NCBI GenBank assembly: GCA_046297935.1
Contig: JBKBHA010000006.1
Coordinates: 1 to 64,000 of the forward strand
Direction of reading: 5' to 3'
From: CAYMZZ01 sp046297935
Lineage (GTDB): Bacteria > Bacteroidota > Bacteroidia > Chitinophagales > Chitinophagaceae
Length of the DNA: 64,000 nt
Shown here in pieces: positions 7,973-17,397 of this stretch; positions within the stretch are counted from its first letter, which is position 1; every line of letters starts with the position of its first letter. A model generated the notes under the pieces. It did not search any database. It worked only from the letters and a program-made list of their open reading frames with translations, and was not told where the DNA came from. The position numbers and the translations under genes are program-made.

Positions 7973-9112
7973 ATGGCAAAAGCAGCGAAAAAATCGGCCA
8001 GTCGCAGTTCTAAAGCAGCTACCGGAAAAAGTATTCTCACCGACCACTCTTACCAGTTTCTCCGTAATTATATCAACAATGCATCGCCAGTCGGTTTTGA
8101 AACCTGGGGACAAAAATTATGGCTCGAGTACTTAAAGCCCTATATCGACACTCACTACGTAGACCCTTACGGCACGGCTGTCGGCATTATCAATCCCGAT
8201 GAGCCTTTTAAGATAGTTATTGAAGCTCATGCCGACGAAATCAGTTGGTTTGTGAATTATATAACCGCTGAAGGTTTGATTTACCTTAAGCGGAATGGTG
8301 GTGTGGATCATCAGACAGCACCTGCATCGCGGGTATTCATTCACGGCAAAAAAGGCCCTGTCAAAGCTGTTTTTGGCTGGCCTGCCATACATACAAGGAT
8401 TGGCGCTACCGATCAGAAAGAATCGCAGCCTCGTACGGATAATCTCTGGCTGGATGCTGGCGCACGCAACCGCAAGGAGGTAGAAGAACTGGGTATTCAT
8501 GTGGGAGCAGTGGTCACTTATCAGGACGGATTCGATGAATTGGCCAATGGCAATCTGGTGGGTCGCGCATTCGACAACCGCATTGGTGGCTTCATGATCG
8601 CTGAAGTTGCCAGACTACTGTATGAAAACAAAAAGAAACTTCCTTATAGCCTGTATATAGTGAATGCCGTTCAGGAAGAAATTGGCCTTCGTGGCGCTGA
8701 AATGATCGCGCGGAGAATTAAGCCGAATGTGGCTATTGTAACCGATGTTACGCACGACACCACCACCCCCATGATCAACAAGAATATTGAGGGCGATGTG
8801 TCAACCGGCAAAGGCCCCTCACTGGCGTATGCTCCAGCCGTACACAACAAGTTGCTGGGCTTGGTAGAAGAGATAGCCGAAAAAAACAAGATTCCTGTGC
8901 AATGGCGTGCGTTGAGCCGGAGTACCGGTACAGATACCGACTCCTTTGCTTACAGTAACGACGGCTGTCCTTCGGTCCTGATCTCCATTCCACTTAGATA
9001 TATGCATACTACAGTGGAAATGCTGCACAAAGACGATATTGAAAATACCATCCGGCTGATGTATCAGACCTTGCTGACGCTTACGCCGAAAACCAACCTT
9101 AGTTATTTGTAA
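7973..9112 (+). CDS. M42 family metallo-aminopeptidase
   Basis: A 379-residue cytoplasmic peptidase of the M42 (glutamyl aminopeptidase/endoglucanase-like) family. The two-metal site is present: His and Asp in EAHADE, Asp in GRAFDNR, the catalytic Glu pair in VQEEIG, Asp in VTDVTHD and the final His in RYMHTTVE. A lysine-rich N-terminal extension of about 20 residues (AKAAKKSASRSSKAA) precedes the conserved domain and is unusual for the family. It is the first gene of a four-gene unit; its stop codon overlaps the next start by one base (TAATG). It probably trims short peptides. Confidence 0.9.
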   Translation: MAKAAKKSASRSSKAATGKSILTDHSYQFLRNYINNASPVGFETWGQKLWLEYLKPYIDTHYVDPYGTAVGIINPDEPFKIVIEAHADEISWFVNYITAEGLIYLKRNGGVDHQTAPASRVFIHGKKGPVKAVFGWPAIHTRIGATDQKESQPRTDNLWLDAGARNRKEVEELGIHVGAVVTYQDGFDELANGNLVGRAFDNRIGGFMIAEVARLLYENKKKLPYSLYIVNAVQEEIGLRGAEMIARRIKPNVAIVTDVTHDTTTPMINKNIEGDVSTGKGPSLAYAPAVHNKLLGLVEEIAEKNKIPVQWRALSRSTGTDTDSFAYSNDGCPSVLISIPLRYMHTTVEMLHKDDIENTIRLMYQTLLTLTPKTNLSYL

Positions 9113-9300
9113 TGCAAATGACTGAATTATTATATCTCGATCCAGGCAGTGGCAGTTATCTGGTTCAGGTGCTGGCAGCCGCCGCACTGGGAATCGTATT
9201 CTTTTTCCGACAAATCAAATTGCATATCCTCACCTTTTTTTCATTCCTGCGCAGAGGGTTCAAAAAAGACAAATCTGAAAAGGCGCCCTCCGATCAATGA
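9112..9300 (+). CDS. Small membrane protein with YLDPGSGS motif
   Basis: A 62-residue protein with a conserved-looking YLDPGSGSYLVQ start, one transmembrane helix (about 17-35), a possible second hydrophobic stretch and a basic C-terminal tail. Small proteins beginning with this motif occur next to polysaccharide-modifying genes in other bacteria, but the function is unknown to me. A second ATG two codons in (9118) is an alternative start. It overlaps the upstream gene by one base and the downstream gene by four, so translation is clearly coupled. Confidence 0.7.
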   Translation: MQMTELLYLDPGSGSYLVQVLAAAALGIVFFFRQIKLHILTFFSFLRRGFKKDKSEKAPSDQ

Positions 9301-10676
9301 ACCAGTTTGAGGAAATACGGCACCCGGCTTCCTTCCGCGATCCCGCCGGCTTCATGTTTTGGAAGCAGGGTGTGCTATACCGGCAGATCAATCGGGGTTA
9401 TGCCGATACATTTCTTCGTTTGGAAGAATCCGGAACCCATGGCGAGTTAATAAAAAAAGGCTGGTTGATTCCACACGAACGGGTTATGGAACCAATGAAT
9501 GTCGATCCCGATGCCGCAATCTGGATTCGACCCGAGCTGTTGCCATTTATCAGCTATCCATACGAATGGAGTTTCGATATGTTGCGCGACGCTGCTCTGT
9601 TAACATTGAGTATCGCCGAATATGCGTTGGAGAAAGAATGGATGCTGAAGGATGCGAGCCCCTACAATGTTCAATGGCGACAAGGCAGGCCGATCTTAAT
9701 TGATTCCCTGTCTTTTGAACCCTATCGTGAAATACCATGGGTGGCGTATCGGCAGTTTTGCAGCAGCTTTCTGGCACCGCTGCTGTTCATGCATTACCGG
9801 AAAAGGCATTTGCCCGAATTATTTCTGGCCTGGCCCGATGGTATGCCGCTTGAACTCGCGGCTGCCTTGCTCCCACGAAAGAGCCGGTGGTCGGTTCACA
9901 CATTCTTACATATTCACCTGCAGGCCCGGTATGCCCGCAAAAATGAGGCACGCAACGAACGGAATCTGTCGATGCCAAAACCAAAACTGCAGCGAATCCT
10001 GCTCAGCCTGCGTACACTAATTGAAAATTTGAAAAGCCCCGGCCTGGCAACCACCTGGTCAGACTATTACGAAGAGGCCGCGCAGCGCGGGCCATATCTC
10101 GAAGACAAAAAGAAATTGATCGAAACCTGGTTGAGCGAAATGCCGAACCTGCGCACCGCTGCCGACCTCGGCGCCAACGAAGGAGTGTTTAGCAGGCTGC
10201 TGGCAGATAAGGCAGATATGGTAGTTGCAGCCGACATCGATCCCGAATGTATCAACCGGCTTTATCAGCTCGAAAAAAAGAAACCCCAGTCAAAGATTAA
10301 TTTAATAGTTCAGGATCTGGCCTTGCCCTCGCCGGGCATCGGAGTGGCAAATAAAGAAAGAACAGCCCTGCATGAGCGCCTGCAGGTGGAACTTATACTG
10401 GCTTTGGCGCTTGTTCATCATCTGGCAATTGAACGAAAAATACCTTTAGCAACGCTGGCAGCGTGGCTAGCCCCAATGACAGAGGATTTGATAATTGAGT
10501 GGGTGCCTTCCGACGACGAAAAAGCAGCACAGTTGCTAAACAGGATTGATGGCGAAAAGCCAGCATATAGTCAGCAAATTTTCGAAAACACTTTTTCTAA
10601 ACATTTCAGCATTCACCGCCAGTCGGCCCTGGCCGGCTCAAACCGACAACTCTATTGGCTGAAAAGAAAAACATAA
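9297..10676 (+). CDS. SAM-dependent methyltransferase
   Basis: A 459-residue protein with a class I methyltransferase domain in its C-terminal half: the SAM-binding loop AADLGANEGVFSRLL lies around residue 282, followed by VVAADIDPE and a later LALALVHHLAI strand. The N-terminal 270 residues form a separate domain with the WMLKDASPYNVQW and RPILIDSLSFEPY motifs, reminiscent of kinase-fold (DxxPxN) sequences; this suggests a fused or divergent two-domain enzyme. The substrate is unknown. Because the gene lies between a small membrane protein and a sulfatase-like membrane enzyme, surface glycan modification is inferred. Confidence 0.75.
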   Translation: MNQFEEIRHPASFRDPAGFMFWKQGVLYRQINRGYADTFLRLEESGTHGELIKKGWLIPHERVMEPMNVDPDAAIWIRPELLPFISYPYEWSFDMLRDAALLTLSIAEYALEKEWMLKDASPYNVQWRQGRPILIDSLSFEPYREIPWVAYRQFCSSFLAPLLFMHYRKRHLPELFLAWPDGMPLELAAALLPRKSRWSVHTFLHIHLQARYARKNEARNERNLSMPKPKLQRILLSLRTLIENLKSPGLATTWSDYYEEAAQRGPYLEDKKKLIETWLSEMPNLRTAADLGANEGVFSRLLADKADMVVAADIDPECINRLYQLEKKKPQSKINLIVQDLALPSPGIGVANKERTALHERLQVELILALALVHHLAIERKIPLATLAAWLAPMTEDLIIEWVPSDDEKAAQLLNRIDGEKPAYSQQIFENTFSKHFSIHRQSALAGSNRQLYWLKRKT

Positions 10677-12226
10677 ATTCAGGACCGGGGCTGCTTGCCC
10701 GAGTTCCATTTTTTGTAGCCGGTATACCCGTGTTTTTTGTATGGCATAAACTGAATGAAAATTTCGGTCTTATCCCATTGTCGGCAGGCCTGGAACTCCT
10801 CGCTTTTTACATTGCCATCGGTGCAGCAATGCTTTTGTGCTGGCGATTGATGTTGACTGGCAATAGAAGCACGAGTTCCCCCCACCGATGGCGTGCTGCC
10901 GGCTTGATGGCAGGTGTTTGCTCCATCGTCTACCTTTTTTGGGGAGCGATTCACGATTTTCTAAAAACGAGCTGGCTTCCGCCATTCTTCAGCAGCTACA
11001 GTTTTTTATTCTGTTCGCTCTTTATTTTACTCATAGTTGGCATATTAGTTTTACGAAAGCGCCGGCCAGCTCTATTTACATTTACCCGATTCGGTAATTC
11101 CCTGATCATCCTTTTACTGATGATGGAAGCAGGCCTTACCCTTTATTATCAGATCAGCAATCGCGAACAAGCCATTCAGCTCACTCATGGGTTAAAATCT
11201 GTACTCAACAAACACGCAACAGCAAGAGATTCCATTCGTACAAGCCCGGATATCTTTCTGATTGTTTGGGATGAATATGCCAGCAGTGCCTCGCTAAAAC
11301 GTTATCAGAACTTCGACAATTACTCCTTGGACAATAGCCTTAGGGCCAAGGGGTATTATGTGGCTGAATCTTCGAAGAGCAACTACAATTCCACCCCCCA
11401 TTCGCTTGCCTCCATGCTGACGCTTGACTATTTTCCAGCCCAACTGGAAAATGCCGCAACAGATCCGCCAGCGATGTTGCTTGCCCAGCAGGCTTACCGG
11501 AACGCTGCGCTGCCACCCTGGCTTGCCGACCAGGGATACGAGATTCTTAATCTGGGACTAATGGACTTTGAGAACCATCCTGCTCCATTCGAATCTTTCT
11601 TCAACCGCGACTGGAAACAATCCATGTTGCATGAGAATTTACCGAGGCGGGTGCATTCTGAAATATGGTGGAAGGTGGTCGATTGGTTTCCTGCACTGAA
11701 CTGGTCACGCGATGCCTGGAAGAAAAGACAACAACAGGAAATAAATGTATTCCGACACAACTGGACCAGTCTCATGCAGGCATGGCAATCCATTTCGGAT
11801 CGTCCCCGTTTCGTGATGGCACACTTCATGCTGCCCCATATCCCTTTCAATTTTAATGCAAACGGTGAACGGCGGGACCTGGGATACTATGAGAGGACCA
11901 CTCAACGCGACAGCCTTTATCTGGACCAGCTTCAATACGTGAATAAACTGATCGATTCATTGACCGTTTCGCCTTATGACAGTGCGATTCGGCCCAGAGT
12001 TGTCATCATAATGGGCGACCATGGTTTTCGCGACAACGATCTGCATCCAACAAAACGTATTCGGCCAAAGCAATTTGAAAATCTTACCGCCGTCTATTAC
12101 AGCGATCAAGAGTATAAGCAATTATACCCTTCTATAACTCCGGTCAACAATATGCGTTTGCTGGTAAATAAATATTTCGGATATCAACTGCCTCTACTGG
12201 CAGACTCTTCAATAATGCTTCGTTAA
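10655..12226 (+). CDS. Membrane-anchored sulfatase-superfamily (LTA-synthase-like) protein
   Basis: A 523-residue protein with about five N-terminal transmembrane helices (residues 12-175), then a periplasmic alkaline-phosphatase-type catalytic domain. Its first strand PDIFLIVWDEYAS carries the expected metal-binding acid, NSTPHSLASML holds a candidate nucleophile Ser/Thr, and VVIIMGDHGFRD provides the Asp-His metal pair. Relatives transfer phospho-head-groups or hydrolyse sulfate or phosphate esters on surface polymers. There is no ATG near the N-terminus. The TTG at 10655 is the best start and lies inside the upstream gene (22-base overlap). The stop codon abuts that of porQ on the other strand. 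Confidence 0.75.
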   Translation: MAEKKNINSGPGLLARVPFFVAGIPVFFVWHKLNENFGLIPLSAGLELLAFYIAIGAAMLLCWRLMLTGNRSTSSPHRWRAAGLMAGVCSIVYLFWGAIHDFLKTSWLPPFFSSYSFLFCSLFILLIVGILVLRKRRPALFTFTRFGNSLIILLLMMEAGLTLYYQISNREQAIQLTHGLKSVLNKHATARDSIRTSPDIFLIVWDEYASSASLKRYQNFDNYSLDNSLRAKGYYVAESSKSNYNSTPHSLASMLTLDYFPAQLENAATDPPAMLLAQQAYRNAALPPWLADQGYEILNLGLMDFENHPAPFESFFNRDWKQSMLHENLPRRVHSEIWWKVVDWFPALNWSRDAWKKRQQQEINVFRHNWTSLMQAWQSISDRPRFVMAHFMLPHIPFNFNANGERRDLGYYERTTQRDSLYLDQLQYVNKLIDSLTVSPYDSAIRPRVVIIMGDHGFRDNDLHPTKRIRPKQFENLTAVYYSDQEYKQLYPSITPVNNMRLLVNKYFGYQLPLLADSSIMLR

Positions 12227-13267
12227 CTATTTCCCCCAGCCCGTCAGGCGATCCATTTCAAGTGTGAGGCCGAACTGATGCGTTCCCGCAGCACGTTGAT
12301 AACCTGAATGGGCGTACTGCAATTGAAACACTCTTGCCTTCAGAGTAATGCCGAGAGAAAATCCAGTGAGCCCGTTTCCCGAGCGACCGATGGTCAATTC
12401 GCGTCGGCGGAGATAATTAAATCCCAGATCGGCCGTCAGGTATTTACCCAGGTAGATATGGGTGGCCCAAACGGTGTGGCGAAGCAGATTTTCGAAACTA
12501 AACCCTTTTGATGGCCAGGTGGCTGGCTGGCCGTTGTCGTCAAAAGCAATATCTTCATATCCGAGCAAAAAACGGTGCAGGTGATGAACAGTGAGTGAAA
12601 AAGCCAAAGGTGCTTTGTGGAGCTTTTTGCTGATGCCAATTTGCAGATCGAATGGAAGATCATCCGGACCCGATCCCTGGTACGAATTCAGTACCGAGCC
12701 CATATTTCGTGCCGTTATCGCGGTACTAAAACCATGGGTCGTATCAATGTATTGTACTCCAACGTCCATTGCCACAGCGTTGGCCCGGTAAGTGCCTAAC
12801 GAAGACTGTATGAATTTCAGGCTGGCTCCATACTGCCAACGATTACCGTAGCTGCGGGCGGCCGATAACTGCATGGACCAGTCGCGAGGACGCAAATTCC
12901 CCAGCAAATTTCCACTTGCATCTGTTTCGGCAACCATACCGTAGTTGAGATAGTGTAAACCCCACGCGAGGCGGGTATTCCATTTTTTGGCATCCCAGGC
13001 CGCTGCTGCTGTATAGGCTTTTATATCGGCAAAACCTGTGTTGAAGCCGATGGCTAATTGTCCACTCATATCCTTAGACAAAAGTGCAGGGTTGTCGAAA
13101 ATTCGACCCGCCTCCCGGCGGGATTCGGTCAGGTTAATTCCTCCCATGCCAGCCACCGTGGGGGTTGCCGGCAATCGAAGAAAATTGAACACGGCATTTC
13201 CGCCGAGGGTTTGCGCTGCCAGATGCTGGTAAACGCAACAAACACATATAAGCAGCCAGCGATACAT
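12227..13267 (-). CDS. porQ: Type IX secretion system protein PorQ
   Basis: A 346-residue outer-membrane beta-barrel protein with a signal peptide ending at LAA-QTLGG. The N-terminal GNAVFNFLRLPATPTVAGMG segment, the repeated barrel strands and the C-terminal FQLQYAHSGYQRAAGTHQFG region are characteristic of PorQ. PorQ works in the attachment complex of T9SS, which anchors sorted proteins at the surface. The frame extends 18 codons upstream, but this ATG starts the signal peptide. The gene converges with zero spacing on the sulfatase-like gene and is divergent from the arginyltransferase-like gene. The sorted cargo genes at 5.3 kb and 17.4 kb give it obvious substrates. Confidence 0.9.
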   Translation of the reverse strand: MYRWLLICVCCVYQHLAAQTLGGNAVFNFLRLPATPTVAGMGGINLTESRREAGRIFDNPALLSKDMSGQLAIGFNTGFADIKAYTAAAAWDAKKWNTRLAWGLHYLNYGMVAETDASGNLLGNLRPRDWSMQLSAARSYGNRWQYGASLKFIQSSLGTYRANAVAMDVGVQYIDTTHGFSTAITARNMGSVLNSYQGSGPDDLPFDLQIGISKKLHKAPLAFSLTVHHLHRFLLGYEDIAFDDNGQPATWPSKGFSFENLLRHTVWATHIYLGKYLTADLGFNYLRRRELTIGRSGNGLTGFSLGITLKARVFQLQYAHSGYQRAAGTHQFGLTLEMDRLTGWGK

Positions 13268-13362
13268 GGTAAATATGGGATTGGACAAATGTAACCAGAA
13301 TTCCTTCGGGATAGCTGGCAAAGCGCTTCAACCACACCGCTTTTTACTTCGAAATGGTTATT

Positions 13363-13370
13363 TAACTTTG
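13363..13370 (+). promoter_or_regulatory. -7 box TAACTTTG, four bases before the start codon
   Basis: A perfect TAnnTTTG match. Only GTAC separates it from the ATG at 13375, so transcription would be expected to begin at or next to the start codon. See the finding on leaderless transcripts. Confidence 0.55.
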
Positions 13371-13374
13371 GTAC

Positions 13375-14070
13375 ATGCTGCAGGATATTCATATTCCGCA
13401 TCAATTGACCGGGCGGGAGCTTGACCTCTACCTTGCGCATGGCTGGTACCGGATGGGGCCTGCTATTTTTACCACACATGCCATTACGTTGCAGGGCTGG
13501 ATTTATCCGGTGCAATGGTTAAGGATTCGGCTGGAGCAGATGGAAGTGCGGCCCGGACTACAGAAATTGATGCGCCAGAACAGGCATTTGTCAGTATCCG
13601 TGCGTCCGCTCGAAGTGAACGACGAGCTGGATCAGCTATATGCGCGATACTACGACGGAATTTCGTTTGAAGCTTCACCGACCATTGCAGATTTTCTGTT
13701 GTGTGGAGCCAGCAATACAGCCTACGACAGCTATGTGGTACAATTGCGTACTGACACCGGCCAGCTTGCAGCTGCCGGAATTTATGATCAGGGGGAAAAT
13801 TCCATCGCCGGCATTATGAACTTCTATGACCCTGCCTTTCAAAAATCAAGTCCGGGAAAATACCTAATGTTGTTGAAAGCACTAATTGCAAGAGAAGCGG
13901 GTATGCTATATTATTACCCCGGCTATATAGCAACAGGTATGTCAAAATTTGACTATAAAAAACAGCTCGCCCCTGAGGCTACTGAATATTATGACCCCGC
14001 CGGCATGTGCTGGCATCCTTTAAGTGAGTTGCCGCCTTCTGAAATTCTACCTATACCTTCCCCGCACTAG
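13375..14070 (+). CDS. Arginyl-tRNA-protein transferase-like protein
   Basis: A 231-residue protein resembling the bacterial ATE/Bpt family, which adds amino acids from tRNA to protein N-termini and has a GNAT-like C-terminal fold. Visible family features are the RQNRHLSVSVRP segment, LYARYYDGI and the C-terminal YYYPGYIATGMSKFDYKK stretch (compare YYLGYxI in ATE). The N-terminal zinc-binding Cys cluster of classical ATE is not evident, so activity is uncertain. The start is fixed by a -7 box four bases upstream, which suggests a leaderless mRNA. The stop codon abuts that of the Crp/Fnr gene with no spacer. Confidence 0.7.
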   Translation: MLQDIHIPHQLTGRELDLYLAHGWYRMGPAIFTTHAITLQGWIYPVQWLRIRLEQMEVRPGLQKLMRQNRHLSVSVRPLEVNDELDQLYARYYDGISFEASPTIADFLLCGASNTAYDSYVVQLRTDTGQLAAAGIYDQGENSIAGIMNFYDPAFQKSSPGKYLMLLKALIAREAGMLYYYPGYIATGMSKFDYKKQLAPEATEYYDPAGMCWHPLSELPPSEILPIPSPH

Positions 14071-14703
14071 TTATACTTTTTCGGAAAGCTTTTTGCGAAT
14101 GCGGCTGAGCGTTTCCATTGTCATGCCGAGATAGGAAGCAATATATTTTAAAGGAATTCGATTGGCCAGGTGTTGATGCCCGAGAAGAAATTGCCGGTAC
14201 TTCCTTTCCGCTTTAGTAAGGCGCGCAATAAAGGCTCGTTGTTCGGCATCCCAGTAATAGCGCTGCAACAACTTCCGAATGGTGATATTGATGTCCGGAA
14301 AAAGACTGTACATCCGCTCAAGATGTGCTACAGGGAGAGCAAGCAGCTCACAATCTTCAATAGTCTGAATAAACTCTGCCGAAACTGCCCGTTCGTGCAG
14401 CCCCGCAATAGAGGTCACCAACTCATTTTCGACCGTAATCCATGTCGTTATTTCTGCGCGACCTTCCCTGGTAAAACCTCGAATAGCGCCTTTTTGAATA
14501 AAGAAAATATAGTCGCACAACTCTCCCTCACGCAAAATGATTGTTTTTCTCGGCACCTTCAACGGTAGCACGTGTGCGCTGAAAAAAGCCTCACAGCCGA
14601 TGGGCAGCGGATGAAAATAATTCATGGCGGAAACCAGGGCAGACACATCGACTTTATTGCCGCTACGGGCTCGATCATTAATATATAGAGAAATGGAAGG
14701 CAT
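14071..14703 (-). CDS. Crp/Fnr family transcriptional regulator
   Basis: A 210-residue regulator with an N-terminal cyclic-nucleotide-binding-type beta barrel (CDYIFFIQKGAIRGFTREG, about residues 60-85), a long dimer helix, and a C-terminal winged helix whose recognition region reads IASYLGMTMETLSRIRKKL. No Fnr-type cysteine cluster is present, so it is not an obvious oxygen sensor. In Bacteroidota such regulators are often local or stress-related; the effector is unknown. It has its own TATATTTG promoter box and ends flush against the convergent arginyltransferase-like gene. Confidence 0.9.
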   Translation of the reverse strand: MPSISLYINDRARSGNKVDVSALVSAMNYFHPLPIGCEAFFSAHVLPLKVPRKTIILREGELCDYIFFIQKGAIRGFTREGRAEITTWITVENELVTSIAGLHERAVSAEFIQTIEDCELLALPVAHLERMYSLFPDINITIRKLLQRYYWDAEQRAFIARLTKAERKYRQFLLGHQHLANRIPLKYIASYLGMTMETLSRIRKKLSEKV

Positions 14704-14726
14704 GTACTTGTAAATTGGTGGGCAGT

Positions 14727-14734
14727 CAAATATA
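14727..14734 (-). promoter_or_regulatory. -7 box TATATTTG of the Crp/Fnr gene
   Basis: A perfect TAnnTTTG match on the minus strand, 23 bases upstream of the start codon at 14703. A TTTCG sequence lies near the expected -33 position. Confidence 0.5.
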
Positions 14735-14826
14735 CGTGTTTTGCCTTAGTCGAAACCCGGCATATATTTCACAATCGGGTACCATCTTCATCGAACAAAC
14801 CTGTTCCCGGCAACAATCAACCGGGC

Positions 14827-16710
14827 TTAGCTGGGATTATTTGCTTCACGTATCAGGCTGTCTTCGTCCCAGCCGGTATCTGACTTTGGTAAATGGCTTC
14901 CGGCGTCCGCCTGAAGCAATCGTTCCAATTCTTCAATATGTGCCCTTGCCGCAACTACATACTCGTCGCGGTCCTGAATAGCTGCTAGTTCCTTCAGTAC
15001 TTTTTCGTCGTATTTTAAAAAGGTGGCCGACATCCGCTGCACTTTGTAGGCCCGCTGCCCCAGCATTACGAGTACATCGCGACTGAGCCGAAGCGCAGTG
15101 TCTACCGTTTCGCGGTAAACGTGAAGCATACCTGCATTCATCTGATCATAGGCATCAAAACGGTTAGAAGCGCGAACAAAAAGATGTAGATGCGGAAAAT
15201 GCTTTTTCACCGTTTCAATCATCTCCAATCTCTTTTCGGCGGGTTCAACTGCAATCACAATAATTTTGGCCTGGTCGGCGCCGGCAGCTTTCAACAGGTC
15301 GTACCTCGATGCGTCGCCATAAAATACTTTAAATCCCATTCTTCGGATTACGTCTACCCTGTCTGAATCAATATCGAGATAAGTCGCCTTAACTCCATTC
15401 GCACGCAAAAAGCGGCCAATGGTATTGCCAAAATGACCAAACCCCGCAACTATAACCGGATTACGCTCGTCAATGGCATCCGCCACTCTGCTGTCTACTG
15501 CCTGCAGTGTACCAATGCGAGGCTGAATGACCCGTTCGTTAAGCAGCATTACAAAAGGAGTCAGTGCCATGCTGATGGCCACTACAGCAATCATCGTATC
15601 GATAGTATTATTGTCGAGTATACCCTGCTGCCGGGAAAAGGAAAACAATACAAAGGCAAATTCACCAATCTGGCTTAAGGAGAATGCCAGAATCAGATTC
15701 TGGTCTGTTTTCAACCCAAACAATTTGCCCAGAATCCAAAGTACGAGACCTTTGAGAAACATCAGGGCCAGGACCAGACCCACAATCAACCATGGCTTCT
15801 GCGCAACCAGTTCAAAGTTGATGCTGGCTCCAACAGCAATAAAGAATAAGCCCAGCAGCAACCCTTTAAACGGTTCAATATCGCTCTCCAGCTCATGTCG
15901 GTACTCACTATCGGCCAGCACTACTCCGGCCAGAAAGGTTCCCAGCGCCGGACTGAGTCCAACCTGCGTCATTAATAAAGCGATCCCAACCACCAACAAT
16001 AACACCGTAGCGGTAAATACTTCCGGCAGCCTGGTAGCTGCAACAATTCTGAACAAGGGTCTAACCAAAAACCTTCCGGCAAGGATGATAATACCCACAC
16101 TGGCCAGCACAATCAGGGTCTGCCCCCATCCGGGAAAACCATCAATCCAGCTTTCCGCGCTATGCGAGTCGTCTGCATTGTTGGCTGGCAGCGTGGCCAA
16201 CAACGGAAAAATGGCCAGCATCGGGATCACGGCAATGTCCTGGAACAATAGCACCGAGAACGCGCTTTGCCCGGCGCTGGTACGCATCAGGCCTTTTTCA
16301 TTTAGTGTTTGTAAAACTATTGCTGTAGACGACAACGACAATATCAAGCCCAGCGCCAGTGCCTGTTGCCAGGGAAAACCTGTCAACATTGCGATAGCTC
16401 CGGCAAGCAGAGCAGTGCCGATGACCTGTAAACTGCCCAGGCCGGCAATAGAACGTCGAAGCTTCCAGAGGAGTTCGGGCTCCAGTTCGAGGCCAATCAC
16501 AAACAACATCATCACCACTCCAAATTCAGCAAAATGCAAAATATCGTCGCCCTCCTCGCCAATAAAACCCAACACTGCAGGTCCGATCAGAATACCTGCA
16601 ATCAGATAACCAAGCACCGAACCCAGACCCAACCGCTTGGCGAGAGGAACCATAATTACTGCCGACCCCAGATAAACCAGAGCCTGAAATAAAAAAGAAT
16701 GTTGATCCAT
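14827..16710 (-). CDS. Kef-type monovalent cation:proton antiporter (CPA2)
   Basis: A 627-residue membrane transporter. The first 385 residues form about 12 transmembrane helices of the Na+/H+-exchanger (CPA2) fold, starting LFQALVYLGSAVIMVPLAKR. A cytoplasmic TrkA-N (RCK) domain follows, with the NAD-binding loop VIVAGFGHFGNTIGRF near residue 425 and the acidic strand end YLDIDSDR. KefB/KefC proteins of this layout release K+ in exchange for H+ under electrophile stress. The upstream gene (3-base gap) encodes the KefF/KefG-like flavoprotein that activates such channels, which supports a true Kef role over general Na+/H+ exchange. Confidence 0.9.
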   Translation of the reverse strand: MDQHSFLFQALVYLGSAVIMVPLAKRLGLGSVLGYLIAGILIGPAVLGFIGEEGDDILHFAEFGVVMMLFVIGLELEPELLWKLRRSIAGLGSLQVIGTALLAGAIAMLTGFPWQQALALGLILSLSSTAIVLQTLNEKGLMRTSAGQSAFSVLLFQDIAVIPMLAIFPLLATLPANNADDSHSAESWIDGFPGWGQTLIVLASVGIIILAGRFLVRPLFRIVAATRLPEVFTATVLLLVVGIALLMTQVGLSPALGTFLAGVVLADSEYRHELESDIEPFKGLLLGLFFIAVGASINFELVAQKPWLIVGLVLALMFLKGLVLWILGKLFGLKTDQNLILAFSLSQIGEFAFVLFSFSRQQGILDNNTIDTMIAVVAISMALTPFVMLLNERVIQPRIGTLQAVDSRVADAIDERNPVIVAGFGHFGNTIGRFLRANGVKATYLDIDSDRVDVIRRMGFKVFYGDASRYDLLKAAGADQAKIIVIAVEPAEKRLEMIETVKKHFPHLHLFVRASNRFDAYDQMNAGMLHVYRETVDTALRLSRDVLVMLGQRAYKVQRMSATFLKYDEKVLKELAAIQDRDEYVVAARAHIEELERLLQADAGSHLPKSDTGWDEDSLIREANNPS

Positions 16711-16713
16711 CGT

Positions 16714-17322
16714 TTAGGATTGAATGGTAGCTGGTAAAGGGAATAGTTCGTTCATGTATCGTACATCGCGAAGTTCATTTTCCGACAGCCGGTCATGAAC
16801 GAGGGCTAGCAACATTTGCTCGTATTGGGTTGCATAAAGATCCATATCGCCTTCGCTCAACCGGTGGGTGCCATGCACCACAAACGGTGGGCAATAAGAC
16901 ATGTGGCAAAGATGCGCAGTTTGGTCAAACGGACTCAGAAGTGTGCGAATTGGAAATCGGTTTCGGCCATCCGTTTGGTAGGCAGCTTCTGTGCCACCGG
17001 TGGAGATTACATTCATCGCTCTCTTACCCTTCAACATTTGGCCCTGCCTGCCATAAGCCCAGCCATGCTCCAGAACCAGGTCCATCCACTGCTTTAGAAT
17101 GGCCGGCGCACTATACCAGTAAAATGGATGCTGCCAGATGATGACATCGTGCGACAAAAGGAGCGATTTTTCGCGCTCCACATTAATGTCGAAGTCGGGA
17201 TACGACTGATACAGATCATGAAAGCTGATACCGGAGAGCGCGTGCAGGTGACGAATAAGCCTGGCCTGCACGCGCGATTTTTCAAGCACCGGGTGGGCAA
17301 ATATGATTAGAACTTTCGCCAT
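16714..17322 (-). CDS. KefF/KefG-like NAD(P)H:quinone oxidoreductase
   Basis: A 202-residue flavodoxin-fold protein. It begins MAKVLIIFAHPVLEKSRVQ, with the FMN-binding loop after the first strand, and contains VIIWQHPFYWYSAPAILKQW and MNVISTGGTEAAYQ, which match the KefF/KefG/MdaB family. These reduce quinones and act as the cytoplasmic ancillary subunit that opens Kef K+ efflux systems. The antiporter gene follows 3 bases downstream, so the two form an operon and probably a complex. Confidence 0.9.
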   Translation of the reverse strand: MAKVLIIFAHPVLEKSRVQARLIRHLHALSGISFHDLYQSYPDFDINVEREKSLLLSHDVIIWQHPFYWYSAPAILKQWMDLVLEHGWAYGRQGQMLKGKRAMNVISTGGTEAAYQTDGRNRFPIRTLLSPFDQTAHLCHMSYCPPFVVHGTHRLSEGDMDLYATQYEQMLLALVHDRLSENELRDVRYMNELFPLPATIQS

Positions 17323-17397
17323 GCCGGAAATTTACATTATTTCCCCGAAGCGAAGTCCTTATGTTAATTTTCTGCCCTTAAACTCGAATTCGGGCTT

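Noticed and set aside
15527..16609. A 360-codon open frame on the plus strand
   Set aside because: It is antisense to the Kef-type antiporter gene and rich in Ser, Pro and Asn as expected of a complementary-strand shadow.
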